Shown: positions 36,272-45,583, numbered from the stretch's first letter. The stretch: DNA of 64,000 bases from Actimicrobium sp047621345 (GCA_047621345.1 JBLHLW010000013.1:1-64000), one strand, 5' to 3'. The notes: generated from the sequence alone by a model not told the origin. Numbers and translations are program-made.

Positions 36272-37016
36272 GTTGTTGACCATCCTGCGCTGGAGCGCAG
36301 TGGCCTTGATCGCCTTACCGTTGTTTGCTTATGCCCAGCAATCCGGGCTGCCCGCCCTGACCAGTACGCCGACAGCCGGCGGCGGACAAAACTATACGCT
36401 GAGTCTGCAAACGCTACTGCTGCTGACCTCTCTGTCCTTTCTACCGGCGGCGCTGCTGATGATGACCAGCTTCACGCGCATCATCATCGTGTTGTCGCTC
36501 CTGCGCCAGGCACTCGGCACACAATCAGCACCTCCCAACCAGGTCATGGTCGGCCTGGCGCTGTTCCTGACATTGTTTGTCATGGGTCCGGTGCTCGACA
36601 AGATTTATGCCGATGCGTATCTGCCACTACAAGAAAACAAAATCACGATGACTCAGGCCATGGAGCGCGGTATCGCACCGCTGAAAGCCTTCATGATGAA
36701 GCAGACACGCCAGACTGACTTGGCCCTGTATGTCAAGATGTCCAACAGCCCTGCGCTGCAGGGCCCCGAAGACGTGCCGTTGCGCATTCTGGTGCCGGCC
36801 TTCGTCACCAGCGAACTCAAAACAGCCTTCCAGATCAGCTTTGCAATTTTTATCCCGTTTCTGATCATCGACATGGTCGTCGCCAGCGTGTTGATGTCAA
36901 TGGGGATGATGATGGTGTCGCCGTCCATTGTGTCGCTGCCGTTCAAGATCATGTTGTTTGTCCTCGTTGATGGCTGGCAGTTGCTCATCGGCTCGCTGGC
37001 ACAAAGTTTTTACTAG
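36261..37016 (+). CDS. fliP: Flagellar export gate protein FliP
   Basis: A 251-residue FliP, a core subunit of the export channel. The signal peptide ends around LPLFAYAQQS (residue about 26). Conserved blocks are visible: LSFLPAALLMMTSFTRIIIV near 64-83, LRQALGTQSAPPNQVMVGLA near 87-106, and the C-terminal helices with LPFKIMLFVLVDGW. The order fliOPQR is standard, and fliQ follows nine bases later after GGAGCTG. Confidence 0.97.
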   Translation: MHIKLLTILRWSAVALIALPLFAYAQQSGLPALTSTPTAGGGQNYTLSLQTLLLLTSLSFLPAALLMMTSFTRIIIVLSLLRQALGTQSAPPNQVMVGLALFLTLFVMGPVLDKIYADAYLPLQENKITMTQAMERGIAPLKAFMMKQTRQTDLALYVKMSNSPALQGPEDVPLRILVPAFVTSELKTAFQISFAIFIPFLIIDMVVASVLMSMGMMMVSPSIVSLPFKIMLFVLVDGWQLLIGSLAQSFY

Positions 37017-37025
37017 GAGCTGTCA

Positions 37026-37295
37026 ATGACACCTGAAAGCGTTATGTCCATGGGCAGGCATGCAATGGAAGTCACACTGATGGTGGCCTCACCGCTGCTG
37101 ATGGTGGCGCTGGCCATCGGTCTGATCGTGAGTATTTTTCAGGCCGCGACCCAGATCAACGAACAGACTCTGTCGTTCATTCCAAAACTGGTAGGCATTT
37201 TTGTCACGCTCATCATCGCCGGTCCATGGATGCTGTCGATCATGCTCGACTACATGCGCGAAATGTTCACCGGCATTCCGTCGATGATCGGCTAA
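37026..37295 (+). CDS. fliQ: Flagellar export gate protein FliQ
   Basis: An 89-residue FliQ with its two hydrophobic helices: ALLMVA-type LMVASPLLMVALAIGLIVS near residues 18-36 and LVGIFVTLIIAGPWMLSIML near 56-75, joined by the conserved IFQAATQINEQTLSF loop. It forms the export channel with FliP and FliR. The size matches the family exactly. Confidence 0.97.
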   Translation: MTPESVMSMGRHAMEVTLMVASPLLMVALAIGLIVSIFQAATQINEQTLSFIPKLVGIFVTLIIAGPWMLSIMLDYMREMFTGIPSMIG

Positions 37296-37313
37296 GCAAC
37301 ATCTGCCACCAGC

Positions 37314-38090
37314 ATGCTCAACATTAGCTCCGCCGAACTCAATGCCCTGATCACTGGCTTCCTGTGGCCCTTGACGCGCATTCTCGGATTGATTGCCGTC
37401 GCCCCGCTGTTCAGCAATGCGAGCGTGCCTCGACGCACCAAAGTCGGACTGGGTATTTTGCTGGCGATGATCGTCGCGCCGTTGGTGCAAGTACCCGCTG
37501 GACTGGAACCGATGTCGATGCAGGGTTTGCTGATCCTGATGCAGCAACTACTGATCGGGATTGCCATGGGCTTTACGATGAGGATCATTTTTTCGGCCGT
37601 CGAAATGGCCGGCGAGGTGTCGAGCATGACGATGGGTCTGGGTTTTGCCACTTTTTTTGATCCGCAATCACGTGGTCGTTCGAACGCCGTCAGTCAGTTC
37701 CTTGGCTTGTTGGTACTGATGGTTTATCTGGCGGCCAATGTCCATCTTGCTTTGCTGGCGACGCTGGTTGACAGTTTCACCACCATGCCGATCACCGTTG
37801 GACCAATGACCGGCAATATCGCCGAACAGGTTGTGCGCTGGGGTGGGCGCCTGTTCAGCGCAGGGCTGCAATTATCCCTTCCGATTGTCGCCGCGCTGCT
37901 GATCACCAACGTCGCGCTCGGCATTCTGACGCGCGCCGCGCCTTCACTCAATCTGTTTGGTATCGGTTTTCCGATCACGCTAGCTATTGGCTTCGTCATG
38001 CTCGGCCTGATCCTGCCGTACCTGACAGCGCCGATACTCGGTCTTTTCGAAGAGACCATCAACAAGATCCGCCAACTGACAGGTGGTTAA
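37314..38090 (+). CDS. fliR: Flagellar export gate protein FliR
   Basis: A 258-residue FliR, the single-copy channel subunit. Several long hydrophobic helices are seen, with the conserved block RIIFSAVEMAGEVSSMTMGL near residues 89-108 and DPQSRGRSNAVSQFL near 115-129. The family's C-terminal part (VMLGLILPYLTAPILGLFEE) is present. The 18-base gap after fliQ and no terminator support one transcript. The next gene begins 18 bases on. Confidence 0.96.
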   Translation: MLNISSAELNALITGFLWPLTRILGLIAVAPLFSNASVPRRTKVGLGILLAMIVAPLVQVPAGLEPMSMQGLLILMQQLLIGIAMGFTMRIIFSAVEMAGEVSSMTMGLGFATFFDPQSRGRSNAVSQFLGLLVLMVYLAANVHLALLATLVDSFTTMPITVGPMTGNIAEQVVRWGGRLFSAGLQLSLPIVAALLITNVALGILTRAAPSLNLFGIGFPITLAIGFVMLGLILPYLTAPILGLFEETINKIRQLTGG

Positions 38091-38108
38091 TTTGCAAGGA
38101 ACCGTGCC

Positions 38109-38510
38109 ATGAAAAACCTTTCCAGCCTCTGCATCTTGCTACTGGGAGCCAGCATCTTGTCAGCCAGTGCGTCAACACCGCTGGTGGCAAAGAACATGAA
38201 TGTCGTGGAAGAAAAGCGCAATGTGATCGTCAATCTTGATGCCGGCAGTGCAGCAGAGCTCGGACGCGGTCGTGAATTCAATGGATTGAAAGGGCGCACA
38301 CGCGATTTTCAAGGCCAGAGCGTGCCGCTTTATGCAATATCGGACGGCTCAATCTCGGCGGGTCGTTTCTTGCGATTAGTGCAGTTCGACGGACAATTGG
38401 CCGGCACCTTGCAATGTCAACTAGTCCAGCTTGGTAACAGCCCGGACTTGCCCGGCGTAAAGCTGGTGGTACTGGCGCAGCAATGTGCGATCGTGCGACT
38501 CAATCACTAA
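38109..38510 (+). CDS. Small secreted protein at the end of the fli operon
   Basis: A 133-residue protein with a Sec signal (MKNLSSLCILLLGASILSAS, cleavage near ASA, residue about 21). The mature part is about 110 residues with two cysteines (TLQCQLVQL and LAQQCAIVRL) that could form a disulphide, and a beta-rich pattern. It starts 18 bases after fliR with AAGGAA upstream, so it is probably co-transcribed with the export gate genes. I do not recognise it as a named flagellar protein. A periplasmic or surface role connected to the flagellum is suggested only by position. Confidence 0.72.
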   Translation: MKNLSSLCILLLGASILSASASTPLVAKNMNVVEEKRNVIVNLDAGSAAELGRGREFNGLKGRTRDFQGQSVPLYAISDGSISAGRFLRLVQFDGQLAGTLQCQLVQLGNSPDLPGVKLVVLAQQCAIVRLNH

Positions 38511-38924
38511 GTTGCACAGGTTGGCGTGCTTTGAACAGAACGCCGACCATTTCCTCTTCCTTCCCGACAGAACGACAGAGGTAATTGCTCACCGTTCTGT
38601 ACTGAATCCCATCCCGATCCATGCGTCAACCGCTACGGGCCCGGCACTTCTGTATGCGAAACATCCTCTCAATGTTGAAACGCACCAAGAATTATTGGAC
38701 CCAGGACGCCTGAATGGAACCCTTCATGTGTTTTTTTTACTCATTAAGAATATGCGCATCTACGCTTTTGTAGAAGCGTATTGAATGCCTATCCGCAGTT
38801 GCACCGGCATTGAAAATACAATACGACCCTGGTTAAAAAGACCTTATCTGGCATTGCGGAACCGTCGAAACAGGATTACTTGCTTAGTCGTAGAAAATCA
38901 CATCAAATTTTTTATAGGAGCATC
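38511..38924. other. Intergenic region, AT-richer than surroundings
   Basis: About 410 bases with no supported gene. The part after about 38700 is noticeably AT-rich compared with the flagellar genes around it. A 40-codon minus-strand frame near 38500-38622 has no family support. A TAGGAG ribosome binding site at 38915-38920 serves the next gene. Confidence 0.5.
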
Positions 38925-39416
38925 ATGAAAATTCCAGCAAATCATGCAACACGCCCACCAACACCAACGAGCGAGAATGACAATCGGCCGACAACGGCTG
39001 GCGAAGGGAGTCACGCGACATTGCATGCCCAGACTACACCTCCTGCCACAGGCCAGCGCAACGCTCCCCGCCAATCTGCCCAACGACTGGCGCTGCTAAA
39101 TGAAATAAGAGAAGTCCAGCCAAAAGCAACGAGATCAAAACGCGTAGCGTTTGCTCCAGACGTGTCGATTCAGACAATTGATCGAGTACTTGGGGACGAT
39201 AAAAAATCGAGAAAATATCCTGCAACAAGAACACGTGGCTTAGTAGATCCAGTCAGAACTGCCGTGACTGCTGTTGAAACGAGTAATCAACAGGCTCCGG
39301 CACCTCAGGCTGTACGTAGCCCGGTATCATCTCGGACACCAGTAGCACAAACTGCCGCAACTGCTGGCCGAACGGACACGCAACCAATCGCACCAGTGCG
39401 TCGTCCATCGATATGA
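38925..39416 (+). CDS. Disordered Pro/Thr/Ala-rich protein, effector-like
   Basis: A 163-residue protein without signal peptide, membrane helix or cysteine, rich in Thr, Pro, Ala, Arg and Gln, so mostly disordered. A short ordered-looking segment, KRVAFAPDVSIQTIDRVLGD, lies near residues 67-86; it contains KRVAF, which matches the RVxF docking motif for eukaryotic protein phosphatase 1. The ATG at 38925 has TAGGAG at good distance; a longer in-frame start at 38880 lacks one. Its composition differs from the flagellar genes on both sides. I do not know its family. A secreted effector is one possibility, a linker-like regulatory protein another. Confidence 0.6.
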   Translation: MKIPANHATRPPTPTSENDNRPTTAGEGSHATLHAQTTPPATGQRNAPRQSAQRLALLNEIREVQPKATRSKRVAFAPDVSIQTIDRVLGDDKKSRKYPATRTRGLVDPVRTAVTAVETSNQQAPAPQAVRSPVSSRTPVAQTAATAGRTDTQPIAPVRRPSI

Positions 39417-39595
39417 TCGGTGTCATCACCACAAGGTGAAGTTGCCGCATCTACTGTTTCATTGATAAGAAATCATCGTTCGCGGCGTTTCTCATTGGCA
39501 AGCTCAAGCGGCGTTGTTCCGCTTGCTGGGATTAGGAAGATCCGCTGTGAGGACGATCTATGCTTTCGAGGTTGGGCTCAAACCCCAAGCCCAGA

Positions 39596-40828
39596 TTAGT
39601 TGATGTAGTTGAACAATGACAAATTGGCGATCTTGACGAAAGACTGCTGGGCAGCCTGCAAGGTCAGCTGATTTTGCGTCAACTCGCTCACCGCTTTTGC
39701 ATAATCGAGATCCTGCAAGTTAGATAACGTCGATGCATATTGCAGGCTGCGGTTATCGCCCTCGGTATCGAGCGTATCGAGCTCCTGCAAGCGTGCGCCT
39801 CCCGCAGCGCGCACGTTCAACGCTGTGTCCAGCGCTGCACTGACATTGTTGTTCGCCGAACTCAGACTGGCAGTCAGATTGGTCTTGGCAGTCGCCGTAG
39901 TGGCTGGCGTATTTAACGCTGTAATCAAGTCCCCGATGGTCTTGAAGATGCTCTGCGCATTCGGGTTAATGTTGTACTTGTTGCCGCTGGCTGGCGCGCC
40001 ACTGGCTGTAAACTGCAGACCGTCAAAGGCAATGGTCTGCGGATCAGTTGTGTAGTTGGCAGATGCTGGCAATGCGCTGAGCTTGTTTGGATCTTTGCTC
40101 AAATCGTAGACCTTGAAGCTGGTGACACCGGCCGCGGTGGTGAAGTCGATACTGTAATTGTGTTTTGTCAACAGAGTCGCATCGGTCACGGTTGCTGCGC
40201 TGATCGCACCAGCGCCGGTGGCGCTGTTGCTGATGTCCGGTGTCACCGAGACGCTATCATCGCCACTCTTAATATTCTGGAATATCGCACTGCCGGCATC
40301 ATTGGTCGATAGTTGTCTGGAGGTACTAACCTGCAACAGCCGCTGGCCCTGATCGCCGTTATAGATCGCAGTGGTTCCCGCCACATCGGTAAAAGGTGCT
40401 GTCGTGTTCTGGAAGCCACCAAAAATGTAATTGCCAGTGCTGTCGCGGCTGTTGGCAATTCCCATCAGTTCCTGATAGCGACCTGCCAGTTCGCTGGCCA
40501 TGTACTGGCGCTGACTATCATCGAGCGCACCATTGCCTGCAGCGATCGTCAGCGTCTTGACGTTTTGCAGCAGCGTCGTGTAATTGCCAAGAATGCTTTC
40601 CTGAAGGGACAGCGCGCTCTTCGCCGTATCGCGATTCGCCGCAAACTGGGTGTTGACGTCAATCGCCTGCGACACCGTCAGCGCTGCTGCAGCCGCCACC
40701 GGATCATCAGCCGGCGTCAGGATGCGCTTACCGGACGCAATCTGCGTCTGCTTTTGCGCCACGCTAGATTGCAGGTCGCTGATTCTGGTGCTGGCGTTGT
40801 CATAAAAAGCGGCGGTACTAATACGCAT
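39596..40828 (-). CDS. flgL: Flagellar hook-filament junction protein FlgL (HAP3)
   Basis: A 410-residue FlgL, the junction protein that joins the hook-FlgK zone to the filament. The flagellin-like N-terminal helix (MRISTAAFYDNASTRISDLQ, then SGKRILTPADDPVAAAAAL) and the C-terminal helix (DLDYAKAVSELTQNQLTLQA, then SFVKIANLSLFNYIN) are both intact. The variable middle is beta-rich. It lies 11 bases after flgK and is probably transcribed with it from the sigma-28 promoter at 42800-42826. Confidence 0.96.
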   Translation of the reverse strand: MRISTAAFYDNASTRISDLQSSVAQKQTQIASGKRILTPADDPVAAAAALTVSQAIDVNTQFAANRDTAKSALSLQESILGNYTTLLQNVKTLTIAAGNGALDDSQRQYMASELAGRYQELMGIANSRDSTGNYIFGGFQNTTAPFTDVAGTTAIYNGDQGQRLLQVSTSRQLSTNDAGSAIFQNIKSGDDSVSVTPDISNSATGAGAISAATVTDATLLTKHNYSIDFTTAAGVTSFKVYDLSKDPNKLSALPASANYTTDPQTIAFDGLQFTASGAPASGNKYNINPNAQSIFKTIGDLITALNTPATTATAKTNLTASLSSANNNVSAALDTALNVRAAGGARLQELDTLDTEGDNRSLQYASTLSNLQDLDYAKAVSELTQNQLTLQAAQQSFVKIANLSLFNYIN

Positions 40829-40839
40829 GATTTAAACTC

Positions 40840-42768
40840 CTATCGGCCAAGGCTGAGCAAGACATCAAACAGCGTACTGGCGGTTTGCATGATTTTTCCG
40901 GCAGCCTGATAGGCCTGCTGGTAGCGCAACAGATTGCTGGCTTCTTCATCGAGATTGACACCGGATTGTGACTGCTGGATCGCCAACACACTATCAACCA
41001 GTTTGCCTTCCGACGCCGCATTGGCCATTACTTCGCGGGTCTTGTTGCCAACGTTGTTGACCATCAGGCCGAACGCGCCTGATAGCGTCGTGCTGGCTTG
41101 ACCGCCGACGCCGACAAGCAGGTTCTTGGTTTGCAGTGCTCCAAGGGCCACCGCATTGCGGCTGTCGCCGGTTGCTACGCCAGTGGTGTTGGACTTGATC
41201 GTGAACGTGTCACCTTCGAGCGGTGCGCCGGTGATATTAAAACTAATGCCACTGAAAGCAGAAATGTCCGCTCCAGAGACATAAGTGATCGGCGTGGCCA
41301 GCGAGGCGGGCACCGTATCAAGTGTGCCGTTACTATACTTGAGCGTCAACGGCAAGGTCGGTGGCGAAGTCAGGAACGGGGCACTGACAACGCCAGCGCT
41401 GATCTTGCCATTGCCACCATTGGTCGAGGTCGAGGCCAGCACGACCGGTGCGGCCGCTGCAATTTCAGTCGTGTCAGTCAGATTTACTGCAATGCTACCG
41501 GCGGCAGCGATGGTCGGACGCACGAGAAAGCTGCTGTTTGCTGCCATTGTCCCGGCACCAACCGAGAAGGTGATGCCGTCGACTGCGCTAGGTGGCGGAA
41601 ACGCACCTTGATAGGCTTTCACGTTATCGCTTAACCGCGTGACTGTGTAATTGGTACCGTCATAGGCAACGCTGTAGTCACTGGCTTTCAATGCGACAGC
41701 ATCGGTCGACGACGCAATCGTTGCGCCAACGACCGGGTTGCTGGCGGAATTATTACTATTGGGCGAAACAACTGGTCCGTCGACAGTAAAAAAATTCTTA
41801 CCGGGGTTGCCATTTTGATCGACCCCGAGTTTCGACTGCTCATTGAAGCTGGTGGCCAGTCCGATCGCGATGCGGCCCAACTCGTTGCGGGCAGGATCAA
41901 GCGAGTTAGTCCGAAAGTCGAGCAAACCACCAAGTGTGCCGCCGCTGATCGACGAGTCCGGCAAATTCAGCAGAGTGCTACCGTTTTTGTACGCAACGAC
42001 CAGTTTGCTGGCATCGGTTTGCGAAGTTGCAATGCTCAGAGAGAACGTCGTGGCGCCGACAACGATCGGCTGACCGTTGCCAATACTGACGTTGTAACCG
42101 CTGCCAGGCTGATTGTCTACCGTAACCTTGACCAGCTTGCTCAGTTCGGAAACGATCTGGTCGCGCTGATCAAGCAAGTCGTTGGGCGGCGCACCACCAT
42201 CACCGGAGCTCGCCTTTTCGATCGCATCATTGAGCTTGGCTATTTGCTGGCCATAGGCATTGATTGAACCGACATTGCTAATGATCTGCGCATTAACGCC
42301 ATCACCGATCTGAGCCAACTGACCGTCGAGACTCTTGAACCGAGCCGCCAGCGACTCGCCTGCAGACAACATGGTCTGACGTTGCGCTGCACCGTTGGGC
42401 GCTGCGGCCAGACCCTGTACATTGTTGAAAAAATTACTGAGGGTTGGCGACAGACCGGTCGAGGAATCGGCAAGCAAATTATTGATCTGCGAGACCTGCG
42501 TGGAATAGGCATCCAGACTGGCCTTGCTGGTCTGCGCGGAATTGACGCGGGTAGCAGTGTAAGCGTCGTATACCCGCTGAATCGATGCCACTGTTGTGCC
42601 CTGCCCGACAAAGCCATCTCCCGAACTCTGTCCGCCGGCAGAAGTCTGAATCACGACCTGGCGACTGTAACCGGGCGTCGCCGCGTTGGCGATGTTATGT
42701 CCAGTCGTGGTCACCCCAAGCTGGGCTGCCAGTAATCCGCTTTGACCAACGCTGAGTATATTGCCCAT
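40840..42768 (-). CDS. flgK: Flagellar hook-associated protein FlgK (HAP1)
   Basis: A 642-residue FlgK, the first junction protein on the hook. The rod-hook N-terminal motif (LGVTTTGHNIANAATPGYSR near residues 17-36) and the C-terminal helix (VNLDEEASNLLRYQQAYQAA, then IMQTASTLFDVLLSL) are diagnostic. The central region is longer than in enteric FlgK (about 550), which is common in this group. A sigma-28-type promoter lies 32 bases upstream. Confidence 0.96.
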   Translation of the reverse strand: MGNILSVGQSGLLAAQLGVTTTGHNIANAATPGYSRQVVIQTSAGGQSSGDGFVGQGTTVASIQRVYDAYTATRVNSAQTSKASLDAYSTQVSQINNLLADSSTGLSPTLSNFFNNVQGLAAAPNGAAQRQTMLSAGESLAARFKSLDGQLAQIGDGVNAQIISNVGSINAYGQQIAKLNDAIEKASSGDGGAPPNDLLDQRDQIVSELSKLVKVTVDNQPGSGYNVSIGNGQPIVVGATTFSLSIATSQTDASKLVVAYKNGSTLLNLPDSSISGGTLGGLLDFRTNSLDPARNELGRIAIGLATSFNEQSKLGVDQNGNPGKNFFTVDGPVVSPNSNNSASNPVVGATIASSTDAVALKASDYSVAYDGTNYTVTRLSDNVKAYQGAFPPPSAVDGITFSVGAGTMAANSSFLVRPTIAAAGSIAVNLTDTTEIAAAAPVVLASTSTNGGNGKISAGVVSAPFLTSPPTLPLTLKYSNGTLDTVPASLATPITYVSGADISAFSGISFNITGAPLEGDTFTIKSNTTGVATGDSRNAVALGALQTKNLLVGVGGQASTTLSGAFGLMVNNVGNKTREVMANAASEGKLVDSVLAIQQSQSGVNLDEEASNLLRYQQAYQAAGKIMQTASTLFDVLLSLGR

Positions 42769-42799
42769 GATAGTTATCTTCTTTCCGGTGACTTGACTG

Positions 42800-42826
42800 T
42801 TGACGGCAGCGCCGCCGGAAACTTGA
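42800..42826 (-). promoter_or_regulatory. Sigma-28 (FliA) promoter before flgK
   Basis: On the minus strand TCAAGTTT, then 11 bases, then GCCGTCAA. This closely matches the flagellar sigma-28 consensus TAAAGTTT-N11-GCCGATAA, with the spacing exact. It sits between flgJ and flgK and makes flgKL a late transcript. Confidence 0.8.
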
Positions 42827-42837
42827 GCGCAGACCCG

Positions 42838-43746
42838 TTAGGCCAATAATGAATTCTTGATGATGCTGGCCACTTTGGCAGCGTACAGCGGATCGGTGGC
42901 ATAGCCAGCGCGTTGCAAGCTCTGCGCAAAACCGGTCGCATCAGTGACATTGGCCATCACGTTCTTGTAACGCGGATTATTGGTGATCAGGCGACCGTAG
43001 TCCTTGAAGGCGTCCGCATACGAGTCATAGGCGCGAAATTTTTCAATCCGGCTGTGCGCGACGCCGTTGACGTACTCGGTAGTTCTGGCCTCCACAACCT
43101 TGCCTTCCCACCCTGCTCCGGCTTTAATGCCAAACAGATTGTGGCTGGTCTTGCCATTCGTGGCGATGATTTCTTTCTTTCCCCAGCCAGTTTCCAGCGC
43201 GGCCTGACCCAGCATGAACTTGGCGGGAATACCCGTGTCGCGACTGGCTTTTTCAGCCTCGGCACCGAACTTGTCCTGAAACGCCTTCACATGGGTGGGT
43301 TGAGCTGGAAAGCTGCTGCGTACCGGAACTGTCAAGGCCGGCAAGCCGGCCTCAAACGAATTCTTCAACGGCGTGACTGGCTTCTGCATCGACGGGAGGA
43401 GCGTCGATTCATTGAGCGCACCGGTGGCCGGCGTCGAGGTCACCACCGACAATTGCCGGAACAGCACATCGGCCAAGCCAACGCCACGTTTGGCGAGATT
43501 TTCACTGAGCTTCTGGTCCATCATCGCAGTGTAGGTCTTGGTTTCCGAGTTATCCATCAAGCCGTCCGCCGGCGTCGCATCGCGCATACTTTTCATGATC
43601 ATGTTCATGAAGAGCGCCTCGAACTGCTTGGCCGAGGCCTTGATCGCCTCAGGTGAATTTTGCTTGGCACCTTGCTGCAGCTTGCCGATTTCTTTTGCAT
43701 CGAACGCAAGCTGGTCTGCTGATAAACCGATTTGATTGATAGCCAT
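42838..43746 (-). CDS. flgJ: Rod-binding peptidoglycan hydrolase FlgJ
   Basis: A 302-residue dual-domain FlgJ. The N-terminal rod-cap domain (about residues 1-100; AKQFEALFMNMIMKSMRDAT near 40-59) scaffolds rod assembly. The C-terminal glucosaminidase domain (about 150-300) has the catalytic-glutamate context LGQAALETGWGKKEI near 184-198, and DSYADAFKDYGRLI near 246-259. It opens the cell wall for the growing rod. The fused enzyme domain is typical of beta- and gammaproteobacteria. Confidence 0.96.
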   Translation of the reverse strand: MAINQIGLSADQLAFDAKEIGKLQQGAKQNSPEAIKASAKQFEALFMNMIMKSMRDATPADGLMDNSETKTYTAMMDQKLSENLAKRGVGLADVLFRQLSVVTSTPATGALNESTLLPSMQKPVTPLKNSFEAGLPALTVPVRSSFPAQPTHVKAFQDKFGAEAEKASRDTGIPAKFMLGQAALETGWGKKEIIATNGKTSHNLFGIKAGAGWEGKVVEARTTEYVNGVAHSRIEKFRAYDSYADAFKDYGRLITNNPRYKNVMANVTDATGFAQSLQRAGYATDPLYAAKVASIIKNSLLA

Positions 43747-43757
43747 CGTCGCTCCGA

Positions 43758-44876
43758 TCAGATAATTTCAAGTTCGGCACGCAACGCGCCCGATGCTTTC
43801 ATGGCTTGCAAGATAGCCAGCAAGTCTTGTGGTGTTGCGCCGATCGCATTGAGTGCCTTGACTACCTCGGCCAGCGACGCACCCGCCTTGAGCAGCAAGA
43901 CCTTGCCAGGCTCCTTGGTAATGTCAATTTGTGAATTTTGTACCGACACGGTCTGGCCAGCGGCCAATGCATTGGGCTGAGAGACTGTAGTGTTGGTACC
44001 AATTACTACCGACAAGTTGCCATGCGCCACCGCACAAGCATCCAGTGTTACCGCCTGGTTCATCACGATCGATCCGGTGCGAGCGTTGAGGATAATCTTG
44101 GCACTACCCTGAGCAGGTGTGAGCGTCAAACTTTCGAGGGCACCAAGGAAGGATACCCGTTCATCAGCACCCATGGGCGCGTTGACCTTGATCACACGAC
44201 CATCCTGCGCAGCAGCGGTATTCGGACCGAAGCGACTGTTGACGGCATCAACCACCAGACTGGCCGTCGAAAAATCAGACTCTTTCAATTCAAGAAAAAT
44301 CGCATTGCCCTCTTGGAGGCTGTTGGCTACAGCACGCTCGACAGTCGCACCGGCGGATATGCGACCAACACTCAGGTGATTGATCTGCGCTTTCGCCCCC
44401 GGTGCGGCGGCCCCTACGCCACCGACAATCAAGCTACCCTGCCCCATGGCATAGATTTGGCCATCGGCACCTTTCAGCGGAGTCATCAACAACGTACCGC
44501 CGCGCAGACTTTTCGCATTGCCCATCGACGACACGGTGATGTCAAGCGTCTGGCCAGGCCGGGCGAACGCCGGCAAGGACGTAGTGACCATCACCGCGGC
44601 AACGTTCTTCAATTGCAGCGTCGTCGCTGCCGGTAAATTGACACCCATACCTTGCAGCATGCTGATGACGCTTTGTACTGTAAACGGCGTCTGCGTCGTC
44701 TGGTCACCACTGCCATCGAGACCAACGACCAAACCATAACCAAGCAGCTGATTCTGTCGCACACCCTGAATACTGGCGAGGTCCTTGAGGCGTTCGGCAT
44801 GGACCACTGGCGCGCTGCACAAGCCGGCGGCACACGTTAGTGCGAGAAAAATTTTGGCCAGCGTCTGGGGGGTCAT
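43758..44876 (-). CDS. flgI: Flagellar P-ring protein FlgI
   Basis: A 372-residue periplasmic FlgI that builds the P ring in the peptidoglycan layer. A signal peptide (MTPQTLAKIFLALTCAAGLC, cleavage near VVHA) is followed by the highly conserved start RLKDLASIQGVRQNQLLGYG near residues 29-48 and GLDGSGDQTTQTPFT. The C-terminal block (GATPQDLLAILQAMKASGAL, then RAELEII) is the usual end. The gene lies 10 bases after flgH and 11 before flgJ. Confidence 0.97.
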   Translation of the reverse strand: MTPQTLAKIFLALTCAAGLCSAPVVHAERLKDLASIQGVRQNQLLGYGLVVGLDGSGDQTTQTPFTVQSVISMLQGMGVNLPAATTLQLKNVAAVMVTTSLPAFARPGQTLDITVSSMGNAKSLRGGTLLMTPLKGADGQIYAMGQGSLIVGGVGAAAPGAKAQINHLSVGRISAGATVERAVANSLQEGNAIFLELKESDFSTASLVVDAVNSRFGPNTAAAQDGRVIKVNAPMGADERVSFLGALESLTLTPAQGSAKIILNARTGSIVMNQAVTLDACAVAHGNLSVVIGTNTTVSQPNALAAGQTVSVQNSQIDITKEPGKVLLLKAGASLAEVVKALNAIGATPQDLLAILQAMKASGALRAELEII

Positions 44877-44886
44877 GATGTTCCTT

Positions 44887-45558
44887 TTAGAGCGGAATGA
44901 CGCTTAGAAAAAAGCGCGTCAGCAGCCCCATCATCTCGGCCGGGTCGATGTGGGTATTAGTACGATATTCAACGCGGGCATCAGCTACCTGAGTCGAGGC
45001 AACATTGTTTCCACCGACGATAAAGTCCGGATTGACGACGCCCGAGAAGCGAATGAATTCAGTGCCGCGATCGAGCCCGACTTGCTTCTCGCCACTCACC
45101 ACCAGATAGCCATTGGCCAGCACGTCGACCACGGTCACACCGATGGTGCCATTAAAATTATTATTCGACGAGGCTGCGCCCTTGTCGTCAAACTTGTTGC
45201 CGCCACTGGCCGTCAAGCTAAGATCAGCCGTTGTCGTGGCCGGAACGCCGAATAGTTTCGGGATAGCGAGATTGGCACTGCCTGTCTTGCTCGATGAGGC
45301 CGCTGTCGCCTTGCCAGCGGTGGTCCTTTCATTGATCGTGATGGTCAGCGTATCACCGATCATGCGGGCACGACGATCCTCGAACAATGGCCGGTAAGCA
45401 GCAGTCTGGAAAATCGCGCCATTACTGCTTGCCAGCGGCGCAAGTTGCGGCCTCGCTGGTATGGCCGGCCGCTGCACAATCGAGCTCGGCGCCACCGCAC
45501 AACCACCGATCACGCTGACCAGTAACAGAACGGCAAACAAACGCATGATCAAATTCAT
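44887..45558 (-). CDS. flgH: Flagellar L-ring lipoprotein FlgH
   Basis: A 223-residue FlgH, the outer membrane L-ring lipoprotein. The lipobox VIGGC (Cys20) follows a hydrophobic signal. The conserved FlgH segments are clear: LFEDRRARMIGDTLTITINE near residues 60-79, then DVLANGYLVVSGEKQVGLDR near 149-168 and FIRFSGVVNPDFI just after. It forms the outer bushing around the rod with FlgI, encoded next. Confidence 0.97.
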   Translation of the reverse strand: MNLIMRLFAVLLLVSVIGGCAVAPSSIVQRPAIPARPQLAPLASSNGAIFQTAAYRPLFEDRRARMIGDTLTITINERTTAGKATAASSSKTGSANLAIPKLFGVPATTTADLSLTASGGNKFDDKGAASSNNNFNGTIGVTVVDVLANGYLVVSGEKQVGLDRGTEFIRFSGVVNPDFIVGGNNVASTQVADARVEYRTNTHIDPAEMMGLLTRFFLSVIPL

Positions 45559-45583
45559 CTTGTGCTCCTGTCAGTCGGCGTTA

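Noticed and set aside
38858..38886. GGAACC upstream of the effector-like gene, as in an HrpL box
   Set aside because: The second half after 15 or 16 bases (TTGCTTA) does not match CCACNNA, so it is not a credible hrp promoter.
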